Part shown: positions 56,252 to 64,000 of the stretch, in pieces | How positions within the stretch are numbered: position 1 is the stretch's first letter | How the letters are laid out: every line of letters begins with the position of its first letter | Assembly (NCBI RefSeq): GCF_011355085.1 | Contig: NZ_VXCP01000014.1 | Span: 62,001 to 126,000 of the forward strand | Length of the DNA: 64,000 bases | DNA from: Pseudomonas akapageensis | Lineage (GTDB): Bacteria; Pseudomonadota; Gammaproteobacteria; Pseudomonadales; Pseudomonadaceae | Direction of reading: 5' to 3' | The notes under the pieces: model-generated | Told to the model about the DNA's origin: nothing | Seen by the model: the letters and a program-made list of their open reading frames with translations, nothing else | Database searches by the model: none | Position numbers and translations under genes: made by a program

Positions 56252-56260
56252 GGGAGTCTC

Positions 56261-57271
56261 TCAGCGCTGATGACGGATGCGTGGGTTGACCAGGCCGTAG
56301 AGGATATCCACAGCGAAGTTGACCATGATCACCAGGCACGCAATTAGCAGGATGCCGTTCTGTACCACCGGGTAGTCGCGGGCACCGATGGCTTCGATCA
56401 GCCATTTGCCGATGCCGGGCCAGGAGAAGATGGTCTCGGTCAGTACCGCGCCGGAGAGCAGGGTGCCGACTTGCAGGCCGAACACGGTCAGTACCGGGAT
56501 CAGTGCGTTGCGCAGGCCGTGGACGAACACCACGCGCGACGGCGACAGGCCTTTGGCCCGGGCAGTGCGGATGTAGTCTTCGCGCAGCACTTCGAGCATC
56601 GAGGAGCGGGTCATCCGGGCGATCACCGCCAGCGGAATGGTGCCCAGGACGATGGACGGCAGAATCAGGTGCATGAGGGCGTCCTTGAATGCGCCTTCTT
56701 CATCGCTGAGCAGCGTGTCGATGAGCATGAAGCCGGTTTTCGGCTGGATGTCATAGAGCAGGTCGACCCGTCCGGACACCGGGGTCCAGCCCAGGTGAAC
56801 CGAGAAGAACATGATCAGGATCAGGCCCCACCAGAAGATCGGCATCGAGTACCCCGCCAGGGAGATGCCCATCACCCCGTGGTCGAACAGCGACCCTCGC
56901 TTGAGCGCCGCGATCACTCCGGCCAGCAGGCCCAGTATGCCGGCGAAGATCAGCGCGCAGATGGCCAGTTCCAATGTGGCGGGGAACAGCGACGTAAATT
57001 CGTGCCAGACGCTTTCCCGTGTGCGCAGCGATTCACCCAGGTCGCCGTGAGCCAGCTTGCCGACATAGTCGAGGTACTGGGCGTACAGGGGTTTGTTCAG
57101 GCCCAGCCGTTCCATGGCCTGGGCGTGCATTTCGGGGTCGACCCGGCGTTCGCCCATCATGACTTCCACTGGGTCGCCAGGGATCAGGCGTATCAGCGCG
57201 AAGGTCAGCAAGGTGATGCCGAAGAAGGTCGGGATTAATAATCCCAGGCGTCGGGCAATAAAACTAAACAT
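56261..57271 (-). CDS. dppB: Dipeptide ABC transporter permease DppB
   Basis: 336-residue inner-membrane permease. The first helix is in LGLLIPTFFGITLLTFALIR, with the family motif LIPGDPVEVMMG after it. The EAA loop is TARAKGLSPSRVVFVHGLRN. It follows the first dppA-like gene by about 38 bp. Confidence 0.95.
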   Translation of the reverse strand: MFSFIARRLGLLIPTFFGITLLTFALIRLIPGDPVEVMMGERRVDPEMHAQAMERLGLNKPLYAQYLDYVGKLAHGDLGESLRTRESVWHEFTSLFPATLELAICALIFAGILGLLAGVIAALKRGSLFDHGVMGISLAGYSMPIFWWGLILIMFFSVHLGWTPVSGRVDLLYDIQPKTGFMLIDTLLSDEEGAFKDALMHLILPSIVLGTIPLAVIARMTRSSMLEVLREDYIRTARAKGLSPSRVVFVHGLRNALIPVLTVFGLQVGTLLSGAVLTETIFSWPGIGKWLIEAIGARDYPVVQNGILLIACLVIMVNFAVDILYGLVNPRIRHQR

Positions 57272-57309
57272 CTTCTGTGGTACCTCATCAGCCGGTAAGG
57301 CGTCTCGAT

Positions 57310-58905
57310 CTACTTCGCTCGGGTGGTCGCGAAGTTATTATTGGTCAGGGGACTAATGTGATAGCCCTCGACATTCTTGCTTACAGCGGTAAACAGTTTC
57401 GGATGCGCCAGGCTGATCCAGGGTTGTTCGTCATGGAAGACCTGTTGGGCTTGCTCATAGAGTGCAGCACGTTCGGCCGGATCTGTCCTGGCGCGGGCCT
57501 CGGTTATTGCTTCATTGAAGGCCTTATTGCACCAGCGGGCATAATTTTCGCCGCTGATGGTCGCGTCGCAGCTCAGGTTCGGGCCGAGGAAGTTGTCCGG
57601 GTCGCCGTTGTCGCCGGCCCAACCGGCAAAGACCATGTCGTGTTCGCCGCGCTTGGCGCGCTTGAGCAATTCGCCCCATTCGAGCACGCGGATGTCCAGC
57701 TTGATACCCACCTTCGCCAGATCGGCCTGCAGCATCTGGGCGCCGAGCAGCGGGTTGGGATTGGTCGGGCCGCCGCCGTTGCGCACGAACAGGGTCAACA
57801 CCTGGCCGTCCGGTACACCGGCTGCCTTGATCAGGCTGCGGGCCTTGGCCGGGTCGTAGGGCAAGTCCTTGATGGCGCTGTTGAAGCCCAGCAGGGTCGG
57901 CGGATAGGGATTGATCCCGGGTGTCGCCTTGCCTGCGCCAAATAGCGCCTTGATATAGGCCTGCTTGTCGAACGCCATGTTGATTGCCTGGCGTACGCGC
58001 ACGTCGCCGAGGTATTGGTGCGTGGTGTTCATGGCCACATAACTGGTCATCAGGGCTTCCATTTCATCGACCCGCAGGTTCGGATCGGCCTGGATGCTTT
58101 CGATATCGTCGGGTTTCGGATACAGCGCGATCTGGCATTCGTCCGCCTTGAGCTTCTGCAGGCGCACGTTGCTGTCGGTGGTGATGGCGAAGACCAGCAC
58201 ATCGCTTGGCGGCTTGCCCTTGTAGTAATCCGGGTTGGCCTTGTAGCGGACCTGAGCGTCCTTGTTGTAGCGGGTCAGGATGAACGGGCCGGTGCCGATC
58301 GGCTTGCTGTTGATGTCGGCGGTCTTGCCGGCCTTGAGCAGCTGGTCGCCATACTCGGCCGAGTAGATGGAAGCGAAGCCCATGGCCATGTCGCGCAGGA
58401 AGGGCGACTCAGGCCGGGTCAGGGTGAAGCTGACCGTCATGTCATCGACTTTGTCGATGCGCTTGAGCAAATCCTTGAAGCCCATGGCTTCGAAATAGGG
58501 GAAGCCCACGGAGGTTTTGTCATGCCAGGGATGCTTGGGGTCGAACTGGCGCTCGAAGCTCCAGAGCACATCGTCGGCATTGAATTCACGGCTGGGCTTG
58601 AAGTAGTCGGTGGTCTGGAACTTGACCCCGGGGCGCAGGTGAAAGGTGTAGGTCAGGCCATCGGGGCTGATGTCCCAGCGCTCGGCCAGGCCTGGCTGGA
58701 TGTCGGTGGTGCCGGGCTTGAAGTCCACCAGCCGATTGAACAGGGTTTCAGAAGAGGCGTCGGCAGTCGTCGCCGCTGTGTACTGGACGATATCGAAGCC
58801 TTCTGGGCTGGCCTCGGTGCAGACCACCAGCGGTTTGGCCGAGATGCCAGCGGCGACGCTCAGCAGTGCGGCTGTCAGGACAGCCTGTAGCGATAGCAGG
58901 TTCAT
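57310..58905 (-). CDS. dppA: Dipeptide/oligopeptide-binding protein, DppA paralogue 1
   Basis: 531-residue periplasmic binding protein of SBP family 5. Signal peptide to about residue 23 (AAGISA). Typical motifs are TYTFHLRPGVKFQTTDYFKP, FNADDVLWSFERQFD and VRQAINMAFDKQAYI. It sits directly before dppB. The neighbouring gene encodes a second binding protein with clear similarity, so the channel may be served by two proteins of different peptide preference. Confidence 0.94.
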   Translation of the reverse strand: MNLLSLQAVLTAALLSVAAGISAKPLVVCTEASPEGFDIVQYTAATTADASSETLFNRLVDFKPGTTDIQPGLAERWDISPDGLTYTFHLRPGVKFQTTDYFKPSREFNADDVLWSFERQFDPKHPWHDKTSVGFPYFEAMGFKDLLKRIDKVDDMTVSFTLTRPESPFLRDMAMGFASIYSAEYGDQLLKAGKTADINSKPIGTGPFILTRYNKDAQVRYKANPDYYKGKPPSDVLVFAITTDSNVRLQKLKADECQIALYPKPDDIESIQADPNLRVDEMEALMTSYVAMNTTHQYLGDVRVRQAINMAFDKQAYIKALFGAGKATPGINPYPPTLLGFNSAIKDLPYDPAKARSLIKAAGVPDGQVLTLFVRNGGGPTNPNPLLGAQMLQADLAKVGIKLDIRVLEWGELLKRAKRGEHDMVFAGWAGDNGDPDNFLGPNLSCDATISGENYARWCNKAFNEAITEARARTDPAERAALYEQAQQVFHDEQPWISLAHPKLFTAVSKNVEGYHISPLTNNNFATTRAK

Positions 58906-59121
58906 GTAACCCTCTGCGGTCAATAGCCAGATTAGCTTCTGCGGCTGATTCGTCGAATCACCTTCAGCGGCATGGCTCACAGAATGTTGAGCGCGAGCAA
59001 CCCTTCGACGGTAAGGCCGTGAAAGGATTGGATACAGGCGCAAAGGCTTTAGGGTCTAAAGGAAATTTCCGACAGGATTGAGGATTTTTCCGAAGCAGTT
59101 GTTTTTTTGTCCGTACAAAAA

Positions 59122-59163
59122 GGCAAAGCCCCCGGTTGCGCCGTCAGGCACAACCGGGGGCCA
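59122..59163 (-). terminator. Intrinsic terminator after DppA paralogue 2
   Basis: Read leftward, GGCCCCCGGTTGTGCC and GGCGCAACCGGGGGC form a strong stem followed by TTTGCCTTTTTG, 7 bp beyond the stop. It separates this gene from the operon proper. Confidence 0.85.
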
Positions 59164-59169
59164 GGACCC

Positions 59170-60795
59170 TTACTTGCTGATGCTGACGCCGTAGAAGGAG
59201 TTCAAGCCGAAAGGGCTGATCTTGAAGTCTTCCACGTTTTTACGCATCGGCTGGAACACCGTCGAGTGGGCGATCGGGGTGATCGGCACCTGTTCCTTGA
59301 GGATGTGTTGCGCCTGTTTGTACAGCTCGGTGCGCTTGGCCTGGTCCGGGGTGCGCTTGGCTTGCTGGATCAGGTCGTCGTAGGGCTTGTAGCACCACTT
59401 GGAGAAGTTGTTGCCATTCATGGCGTCGCAACCGTACAGGGTGCCCAGCCAGTTGTCCGGGTCACCGTTGTCGCCGCTCCAGCCAATCAGCATGGCCTGT
59501 TGCTCGCCACCCTTGGAGCGCTTGATGTACTCACCCCATTCGTAGCTGACGATCTTGGCCTTGATGCCGATTTTGGCCCAGTCGGACTGCAGCATTTCTG
59601 CCATCAGCTTGGCGTTGGGGTTGTACGGGCGTTGCACCGGCATGGCCCAGAGGGTGATCTCGGTGCCTTCCTTGATGCCGGCTTCCTTGAGCAGCGCCTT
59701 GGCTTTCTCGGGGTCGTAGGCCGGATCCTTGATGGACGTGTCATAGGACCACTCGGTCGGCGGCATGCCATTGACGGCCAGCTGGCCGGCGCCCTGGTAC
59801 ACGGAGTCGATGATCTGCTGCTTGTTGATCGCCATGTCCAGTGCTTCGCGCACCTTCAACTGGGACAGAGGGTTAGGCTGGTCGCTGTCCTTGATCTTGT
59901 CCATCACGTTGTAGGCGATGTAGCCGAGGTTGAAGCCGGCCTGGTCAGGCATCTTCAGGGTGGTGTCTTCCTTCAGCGGCTTGATGTCGGCCGGGCGCGG
60001 GAAGAGGGTGATCTGGCATTCGTTCTTCTTGAGCTTCTGCATGCGCACCGAGGCGTCGGTGGTGATGGCGAAGATCAGGTTGTCGATCTTGACGTCTTCG
60101 GGCTTCCAGTAGTCCTTGTTGCCGGTGTAGCGGATGTTGGAGTCTTTCTGGTAGCTCTTGAAGACGAAAGGACCGGTGCCGATCGGCTTCTGGTTGATGT
60201 CCTGAGGCTTGCCTTCCTTGAGCAGCTTGTCGGCGTATTCGGCCGACTGGATCGAGGCGAAGCTCATGGCCATGTTCTGGATGAACGCGGCGTCGACATC
60301 CTTGAGGGTGAACTTGACGGTCTTGTCGTCAACCTTCTCGACCTTGGTGATGTTGGCGTCCATCCCCATGTCGGTGAAGTACGGGAATTCGGTTGGATAC
60401 GCCTTGCGGAACGGCATGTCCTTGTCGAGCATGCGGGTGAAGGTGAACACCACGTCGTCGGCGTTGAAGTCGCGCGTCGGCTTGAAGTAATCGGTGGTGT
60501 GGAACTTGACCCCGTCACGCAGATGGAAGGTGTAGGTCTTGCCGTCTTCGGAAATGTCCCAGCTGGTGGCCAGGCCCGGAATCACGGCGGTGCCGCCACG
60601 CTCGAACTGGCTGAGCCGATTGAACATGGTTTCGGCGGAGGCGTCGAAGTCGGTTCCGGTTGTGTACTGGCCTGGGTCGAAGCCTGCAGGGCTGCCTTCG
60701 GAGCAAAACACCAGGTTGGTCGCCGCAGAGGCGAAGGGGGCGCTGGCAAGCAGGCTGGCGCCAACTAGAAACGGAATGACCGCGTTTTTGAGCAT
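59170..60795 (-). CDS. Dipeptide/oligopeptide-binding protein, DppA paralogue 2
   Basis: 541-residue SBP family 5 protein. Signal peptide to about residue 24 (APFASAA). Motifs are TYTFHLRDGVKFHTTDYFKP, FNADDVVFTFTRMLD and VREALDMAINKQQIID, with the same cleft motifs as paralogue 1. Each has its own upstream region, and this one is closed by a terminator, so expression may differ. ATG at 60795; the frame extends upstream to 60927 but without leader-like sequence. Confidence 0.94.
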   Translation of the reverse strand: MLKNAVIPFLVGASLLASAPFASAATNLVFCSEGSPAGFDPGQYTTGTDFDASAETMFNRLSQFERGGTAVIPGLATSWDISEDGKTYTFHLRDGVKFHTTDYFKPTRDFNADDVVFTFTRMLDKDMPFRKAYPTEFPYFTDMGMDANITKVEKVDDKTVKFTLKDVDAAFIQNMAMSFASIQSAEYADKLLKEGKPQDINQKPIGTGPFVFKSYQKDSNIRYTGNKDYWKPEDVKIDNLIFAITTDASVRMQKLKKNECQITLFPRPADIKPLKEDTTLKMPDQAGFNLGYIAYNVMDKIKDSDQPNPLSQLKVREALDMAINKQQIIDSVYQGAGQLAVNGMPPTEWSYDTSIKDPAYDPEKAKALLKEAGIKEGTEITLWAMPVQRPYNPNAKLMAEMLQSDWAKIGIKAKIVSYEWGEYIKRSKGGEQQAMLIGWSGDNGDPDNWLGTLYGCDAMNGNNFSKWCYKPYDDLIQQAKRTPDQAKRTELYKQAQHILKEQVPITPIAHSTVFQPMRKNVEDFKISPFGLNSFYGVSISK

Positions 60796-60994
60796 GGTGG
60801 CCTCATTGTTGTCATTTTTTAAGTGAGGGCAGCCTTGTGGGCCGACCTGACGATACTTATGCAGGCCCCATACCCAATGCAACTCTTTCGGAGGGGCGAG
60901 CACCAAAAGAGTGGGACGTTCGTACACTTTTGTCGCATAGGTATAATTTTCAAGAAGTTGAACGTTTGCTCCTGTGTTTTCCCTGCGTTGGAAC

Positions 60995-61020
60995 GGTGCG
61001 ACGTCAATATGTGTCGCACC
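60995..61020. repeat. Inverted repeat upstream of dppA paralogue 2
   Basis: GGTGCGAC and GTCGCACC, exact 8-bp arms with a 10-bp spacer, lie about 200 bp before the binding-protein start and 28 bp after the end of the SIMPL gene. It could be an operator or a weak terminator; undecided. Confidence 0.5.
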
Positions 61021-61047
61021 AAAATGGGGCTGATGTCCGTCAGGCCG

Positions 61048-61755
61048 TCAAGGCATCAAGACTTCGATGGTGCCATCGACATTGACGCGGACCTCGCTGG
61101 TACCCGCCTCGACCTGGGGCGTGACCGCTTCGGTATCCATGGCAGCTTTCATCATCATAGGCGCACGCACGTAAGGTTGTGGGTACCCGCTGCTGTTCAG
61201 GTTCAGGCTGACCACCTTGTAGCCTTTGCCACCGAGCGCTTCGGTGGCCATTTGCGCACGCTCCTTGAATGCCGCCACGGCTTCCTTGAGCAAGGCATCC
61301 TCGCTGGCCTTGCGGGTCGGCGTGGCGATGGTGAAGTCCATGCCGCCCAGCGTCAGGTTCTGCAGCATCTCTCCGGTCAGCTTGGACAAGGCGGCGAAAT
61401 CGCTGCTTTCCATCCGCAGTTCGGCGCGTTCACGCCAGCCAATGATCTTGCGGCCCTTTTCTTCGTAAACAGGGTAGCTGTTGCGACTGCCCTGGCTGAG
61501 CTTTATGTCCTTGACCTGGCGCGCCTGCTCCAGCGCCTTGTTCATGGTCGTGGTGATTTCAGCGGCGAGTTTGGCCGGGTCGGTGTTTTGCGCTTCGGTA
61601 TAGAGGGTGACCAGCATCAGGTCGCGCGGCACTTCCTGGCTGACTTCGGCACGCAGGGAAACCTGGTTGAAGCGTGGCTCATCGGCCAGGGCGGGCAGGC
61701 TGGTGAGCAGGCCGGCAGCCATGACAAGGGCGGCGCTGCGACTGAGGTTTTGCAT
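61048..61755 (-). CDS. SIMPL-domain (DUF541) periplasmic protein
   Basis: 235 residues. Signal peptide ends LPALA at about 24. The SIMPL domain covers most of the rest, with RAEVSQEVPRDLMLVTLYTE, GWRERAELRMESSDFAALSK and the closing EVRVNVDGTIEVL. Relatives such as YggE are linked to oxidative-stress tolerance. ATG at 61755 follows AAGGAG. Confidence 0.92.
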   Translation of the reverse strand: MQNLSRSAALVMAAGLLTSLPALADEPRFNQVSLRAEVSQEVPRDLMLVTLYTEAQNTDPAKLAAEITTTMNKALEQARQVKDIKLSQGSRNSYPVYEEKGRKIIGWRERAELRMESSDFAALSKLTGEMLQNLTLGGMDFTIATPTRKASEDALLKEAVAAFKERAQMATEALGGKGYKVVSLNLNSSGYPQPYVRAPMMMKAAMDTEAVTPQVEAGTSEVRVNVDGTIEVLMP

Positions 61756-61956
61756 GTAAAGCTCCTTGAGAACGAGGGCGCCCAATGTCTCATGCACTGC
61801 GCGCGGTCTCTTCAGACTCTAGCTCCTGAGAGAGGGTTCACAACGAGGTCGAGGCCATGTATGACAAAGTGTGGCCGTTTGCCGCAGTTTCCCAGTCATG
61901 GCCATGCCTTGGTTATACTCAGCGCGATCCGCCTGGAGCGCTCATCAGGAGAGCTC

Positions 61957-63219
61957 ATGCTCGCCCCCGTACAAATGCTGTCCGCTACGCGTCAGAACCT
62001 CTGGCGCCTGACCTTCATCCGCATCCTGGTGCTGGCCGCTCAAGCGGGCTCGGTGGGCGTCGCCTACTGGACCGAACTGCTGCCGCTGCCGTGGCTGGCG
62101 CTGTGCATCACCCTGGGTTGCTCCATGGTGCTGTGCCTGCTGACCGCCGTGCGCTTGCGCACCTCGTGGCCCGTGACCGAACTGGAATACGCGGTGCAGC
62201 TGGCCTGCGACCTGCTTATCCACAGTGCCTTGCTGTATTTTTCCGGGGGCTCGACCAACCCCTTCGTCTCGTATTACCTGGTGCCCCTGACGATCGCCGC
62301 GGTGACCTTGCCGTGGCTGTACTCGCTGATCCTCACCGGCATTGCCCTGACCGCCTATACCTTGCTGCTGGTGCAGTTCTACCCGTTGGAAACCTTTCCG
62401 ATGTCGCGGGAGAAGATGCAGATCTACGGCATGTGGCTGAGTTTTGCCCTGGCCGCGGCGGTCATCACCTTCTTCGCCGCGAAAATGGCCGAAGAGTTGC
62501 GCCGTCAGGAGCAATTGCGCGCAGAACGGCGCGAAGAAGGCCTGCGCGACCAGCAATTGCTGGCGGTAGCGACCGAAGCGGCCGGGGCTGCCCATGAGCT
62601 GGGCACGCCATTGGCGACCATGAGCGTGCTGATCAAGGAAATGCGCCAGGACCACTCCGATCCGGCCCTGCAGGACGACCTTTCAGTGCTTCAGGACCAG
62701 GTCAAGTTGTGCAAGGACACCTTGCAGCAGTTGGTCCGGGCAGCCGAGGCCAATCGTCGGCTGGCAGTCGAGGAACAGGATGTGACCTTCTGGATCGACG
62801 CGGCGCTCAATCGCTGGCACCTGATGCGCCCCGAAGCCAGTTACCGCTTCCAGCAACTGGGCCAGGGCAGTGTTCCTCGCCTGGCACCACCGCCGGACTT
62901 GACCCAGGCCCTGCTCAATTTGCTCAACAATGCCGCCGATGCCTGCGCGGAAGGCCTGGAAGTTCACCTGAACTGGGATTTCCAGGACATTGTCATCAGC
63001 ATTCGCGACCATGGCCCCGGCGTTCCGCTGGCGATTGCCGAGCAGATCGGCAAGCCATTCTTTACCACCAAGGGCAAAGGTTTCGGCCTGGGCCTGTTTC
63101 TGAGCAAGGCCAGCGTGACACGCGCCGGCGGCTCGGTGAAACTCTATAGTCATGAGGAAGGTGGCACGCTCACCGAGCTGCGCCTGCCTCGCGACGCCCG
63201 AGGAGACCAACATGAGTGA
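61957..63219 (+). CDS. roxS: Redox sensor histidine kinase RoxS (RegB/PrrB family)
   Basis: 420 residues. About six membrane helices span 18-175 and include the quinone-site motif GGSTNPFVSYYLVPLT (about 97-112). Phospho-acceptor His213 lies in AAHELGTPLATMS. The ATP-binding domain has NLLNNAADAC, DHGPGVP and GKGFGLGLFLSKA. It senses respiratory-chain redox state and phosphorylates RoxR. ATG at 61957 follows AGGAGA; the frame opens far upstream at 60823, which is spurious. The stop overlaps roxR by 8 nt. Confidence 0.94.
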   Translation: MLAPVQMLSATRQNLWRLTFIRILVLAAQAGSVGVAYWTELLPLPWLALCITLGCSMVLCLLTAVRLRTSWPVTELEYAVQLACDLLIHSALLYFSGGSTNPFVSYYLVPLTIAAVTLPWLYSLILTGIALTAYTLLLVQFYPLETFPMSREKMQIYGMWLSFALAAAVITFFAAKMAEELRRQEQLRAERREEGLRDQQLLAVATEAAGAAHELGTPLATMSVLIKEMRQDHSDPALQDDLSVLQDQVKLCKDTLQQLVRAAEANRRLAVEEQDVTFWIDAALNRWHLMRPEASYRFQQLGQGSVPRLAPPPDLTQALLNLLNNAADACAEGLEVHLNWDFQDIVISIRDHGPGVPLAIAEQIGKPFFTTKGKGFGLGLFLSKASVTRAGGSVKLYSHEEGGTLTELRLPRDARGDQHE

Positions 63220-63772
63220 CGAAACCCAGATCGAAGGCGAAGAGCTGCCGCATCTGTTGCTGGTGGACGATGACGCCACCTTTACCCGGGTCATGGCCAG
63301 GGCCATGAGCCGTCGCGGTTTCCGGGTCAGCACCGCAAGTTCAGCCGAAGAAGGTCTGATCCTGGCGCAACAGGACCTGCCGGATTACGCGGCGCTGGAC
63401 CTGAAAATGGACGGTGATTCAGGCCTGGTGTTGCTGCCCAAGCTGCTCGAACTGGACCCGGAGATGCGCGTATTGATCCTGACCGGCTACTCGAGCATCG
63501 CCACGGCGGTCGAAGCCATCAAGCGCGGCGCTTGCAATTACCTGTGCAAACCGGCGGACGCCGATGACGTGCTGGCCGCCTTGCTCTCCGAGCACGCCGA
63601 CCTGGATACGCTGGTGCCGGAAAACCCCATGTCGGTGGACCGCCTGCAATGGGAGCATATCCAGCGCGTGCTGACTGAACACGAAGGCAATATCTCTGCC
63701 ACCGCAAGGGCATTGGGGATGCACCGACGGACATTGCAGCGAAAGTTGCAGAAACGCCCCGTACGGCGCTAA
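63212..63772 (+). CDS. roxR: Response regulator RoxR (RegA/PrrA family)
   Basis: 186 residues. The receiver domain has acidic pocket VDDDAT, phospho-acceptor Asp63 (ALDLKMDGDSG) and Lys in CKPAD. A linker leads to a Fis-type helix-turn-helix at the C-terminus (NISATARALGMHRRTLQRKL), the layout of RegA/PrrA. It regulates respiratory and redox genes in response to RoxS. Start overlaps roxS. Confidence 0.95.
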   Translation: MSDETQIEGEELPHLLLVDDDATFTRVMARAMSRRGFRVSTASSAEEGLILAQQDLPDYAALDLKMDGDSGLVLLPKLLELDPEMRVLILTGYSSIATAVEAIKRGACNYLCKPADADDVLAALLSEHADLDTLVPENPMSVDRLQWEHIQRVLTEHEGNISATARALGMHRRTLQRKLQKRPVRR

Positions 63773-63844
63773 AAAGGGTTCCTGAATTCCGGGGGATCGG
63801 CATCGATCCACCCGGAGCCGCGTCCACTCTGTCGAGTTTGAACC

Positions 63845-64000
63845 ATGGAACTGAACGCTGAATACTCTGCGGTCAACGATGAGGTGCGCGGACATTTCTG
63901 GCGCCGTGTCTGGAGTCTGGTCACGCCCTACTGGCGTAGTGAAGAGAAGGGCAAGGCCTGGCTGCTGCTGATTGTGGTGATTGCCCTGTCGCTGTTCGAT
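63845..64000 (+). CDS. ABC exporter (SbmA/BacA- or YddA-like), 5' end only
   Basis: The first 52 codons before the window ends: MELNAEYSAVNDEVRGHFWR, a soluble start, then SLVTPYWRSEEKGKAWLLLI and the beginning of a membrane helix. The PYWRSEEKG..WLLL pattern is common at the start of fused permease-ATPase proteins of the SbmA/BacA or YddA type. The assignment is provisional, because none of the ATPase motifs are within view. Confidence 0.6.
   Translation, partial: MELNAEYSAVNDEVRGHFWRRVWSLVTPYWRSEEKGKAWLLLIVVIALSLFD

Noticed and set aside
60823..61956. Very long upstream extension of the roxS reading frame
   Set aside because: It lies opposite the SIMPL gene and dppA upstream DNA. The ATG at 61957 has a proper ribosome site and gives the family's normal length.

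Overview
The window is a stretch of Pseudomonas chromosome. The gene order pilA / tRNA-Thr / nadC / DUF1631 / ampD / ampE / chemoreceptor, piuB-piuA-piuC-Sel1-speC, and dppF-D-C-B-A / SIMPL protein / roxS-roxR is conserved in pseudomonads. Insertion of cra-fruBKA and fecIRA between these blocks recalls the P. putida / P. fluorescens side of the genus. Codon use in the core (about 17-64 kb) is strongly GC-ending, and palindromic REP-type repeats punctuate its gaps.

Layout. (1) 1-0.76 kb: type IV pilin and tRNA-Thr(CGT) with its terminator. (2) 0.76-14.7 kb: an accessory hotspot anchored on that tRNA. The tRNA 3' end plus about 200 bp downstream is repeated at 3.94 kb, and shorter tRNA-tail-like pieces recur at 6.55 and 13.73 kb. 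The hotspot holds an orphan protein, a 284-bp nested inverted-repeat element, a PDZ lipoprotein, an NCS1 permease, two near-identical small lipoproteins, an AbiE-type toxin-antitoxin pair, a three-gene ZorA-ZorB-HNH operon (type II Zorya-like phage defence) and an unassigned two-gene module that looks toxin-antitoxin-like. Eight copies of a short element with GGGGACAGATTTATTTTT / AAATCTGTCCCC ends lie here, and I noticed none elsewhere. The AbiE-Zorya block sits between two direct repeats of about 0.8 kb. (3) 14.7-17.3 kb: small membrane protein, GNAT acetyltransferase, DUF6124-like protein, and a periplasmic protein with an internally duplicated domain. (4) 17.4-24.8 kb: nadC, DUF1631, ampDE, a chemoreceptor and a small zinc-ribbon membrane protein. 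(5) 24.8-32.5 kb: TatD and the fructose PTS (cra, fruBKA). (6) 32.5-40.7 kb: the iron-regulated piu cluster and speC. (7) 41.3-42.7 kb: two A+T-richer hypothetical genes. (8) 42.7-46.8 kb: fecI-fecR-fecA signalling and uptake. (9) 47-49.4 kb: HigBA-like pair and prfC. (10) 49.4-53.2 kb: polyamine-linked genes (PotF-like binding protein, cupin, PuuB-like oxidase, AraC-type regulator). (11) 53.4-60.8 kb: dipeptide ABC transporter with two binding proteins. (12) 61-64 kb: SIMPL protein, roxSR redox two-component system and the start of an ABC exporter cut by the window end.

The most notable content is the compact defence island at 6.8-12.9 kb and the repeat architecture around it. Annotation is by reading alone: family names rest on recognised motifs and gene order, not on database searches.
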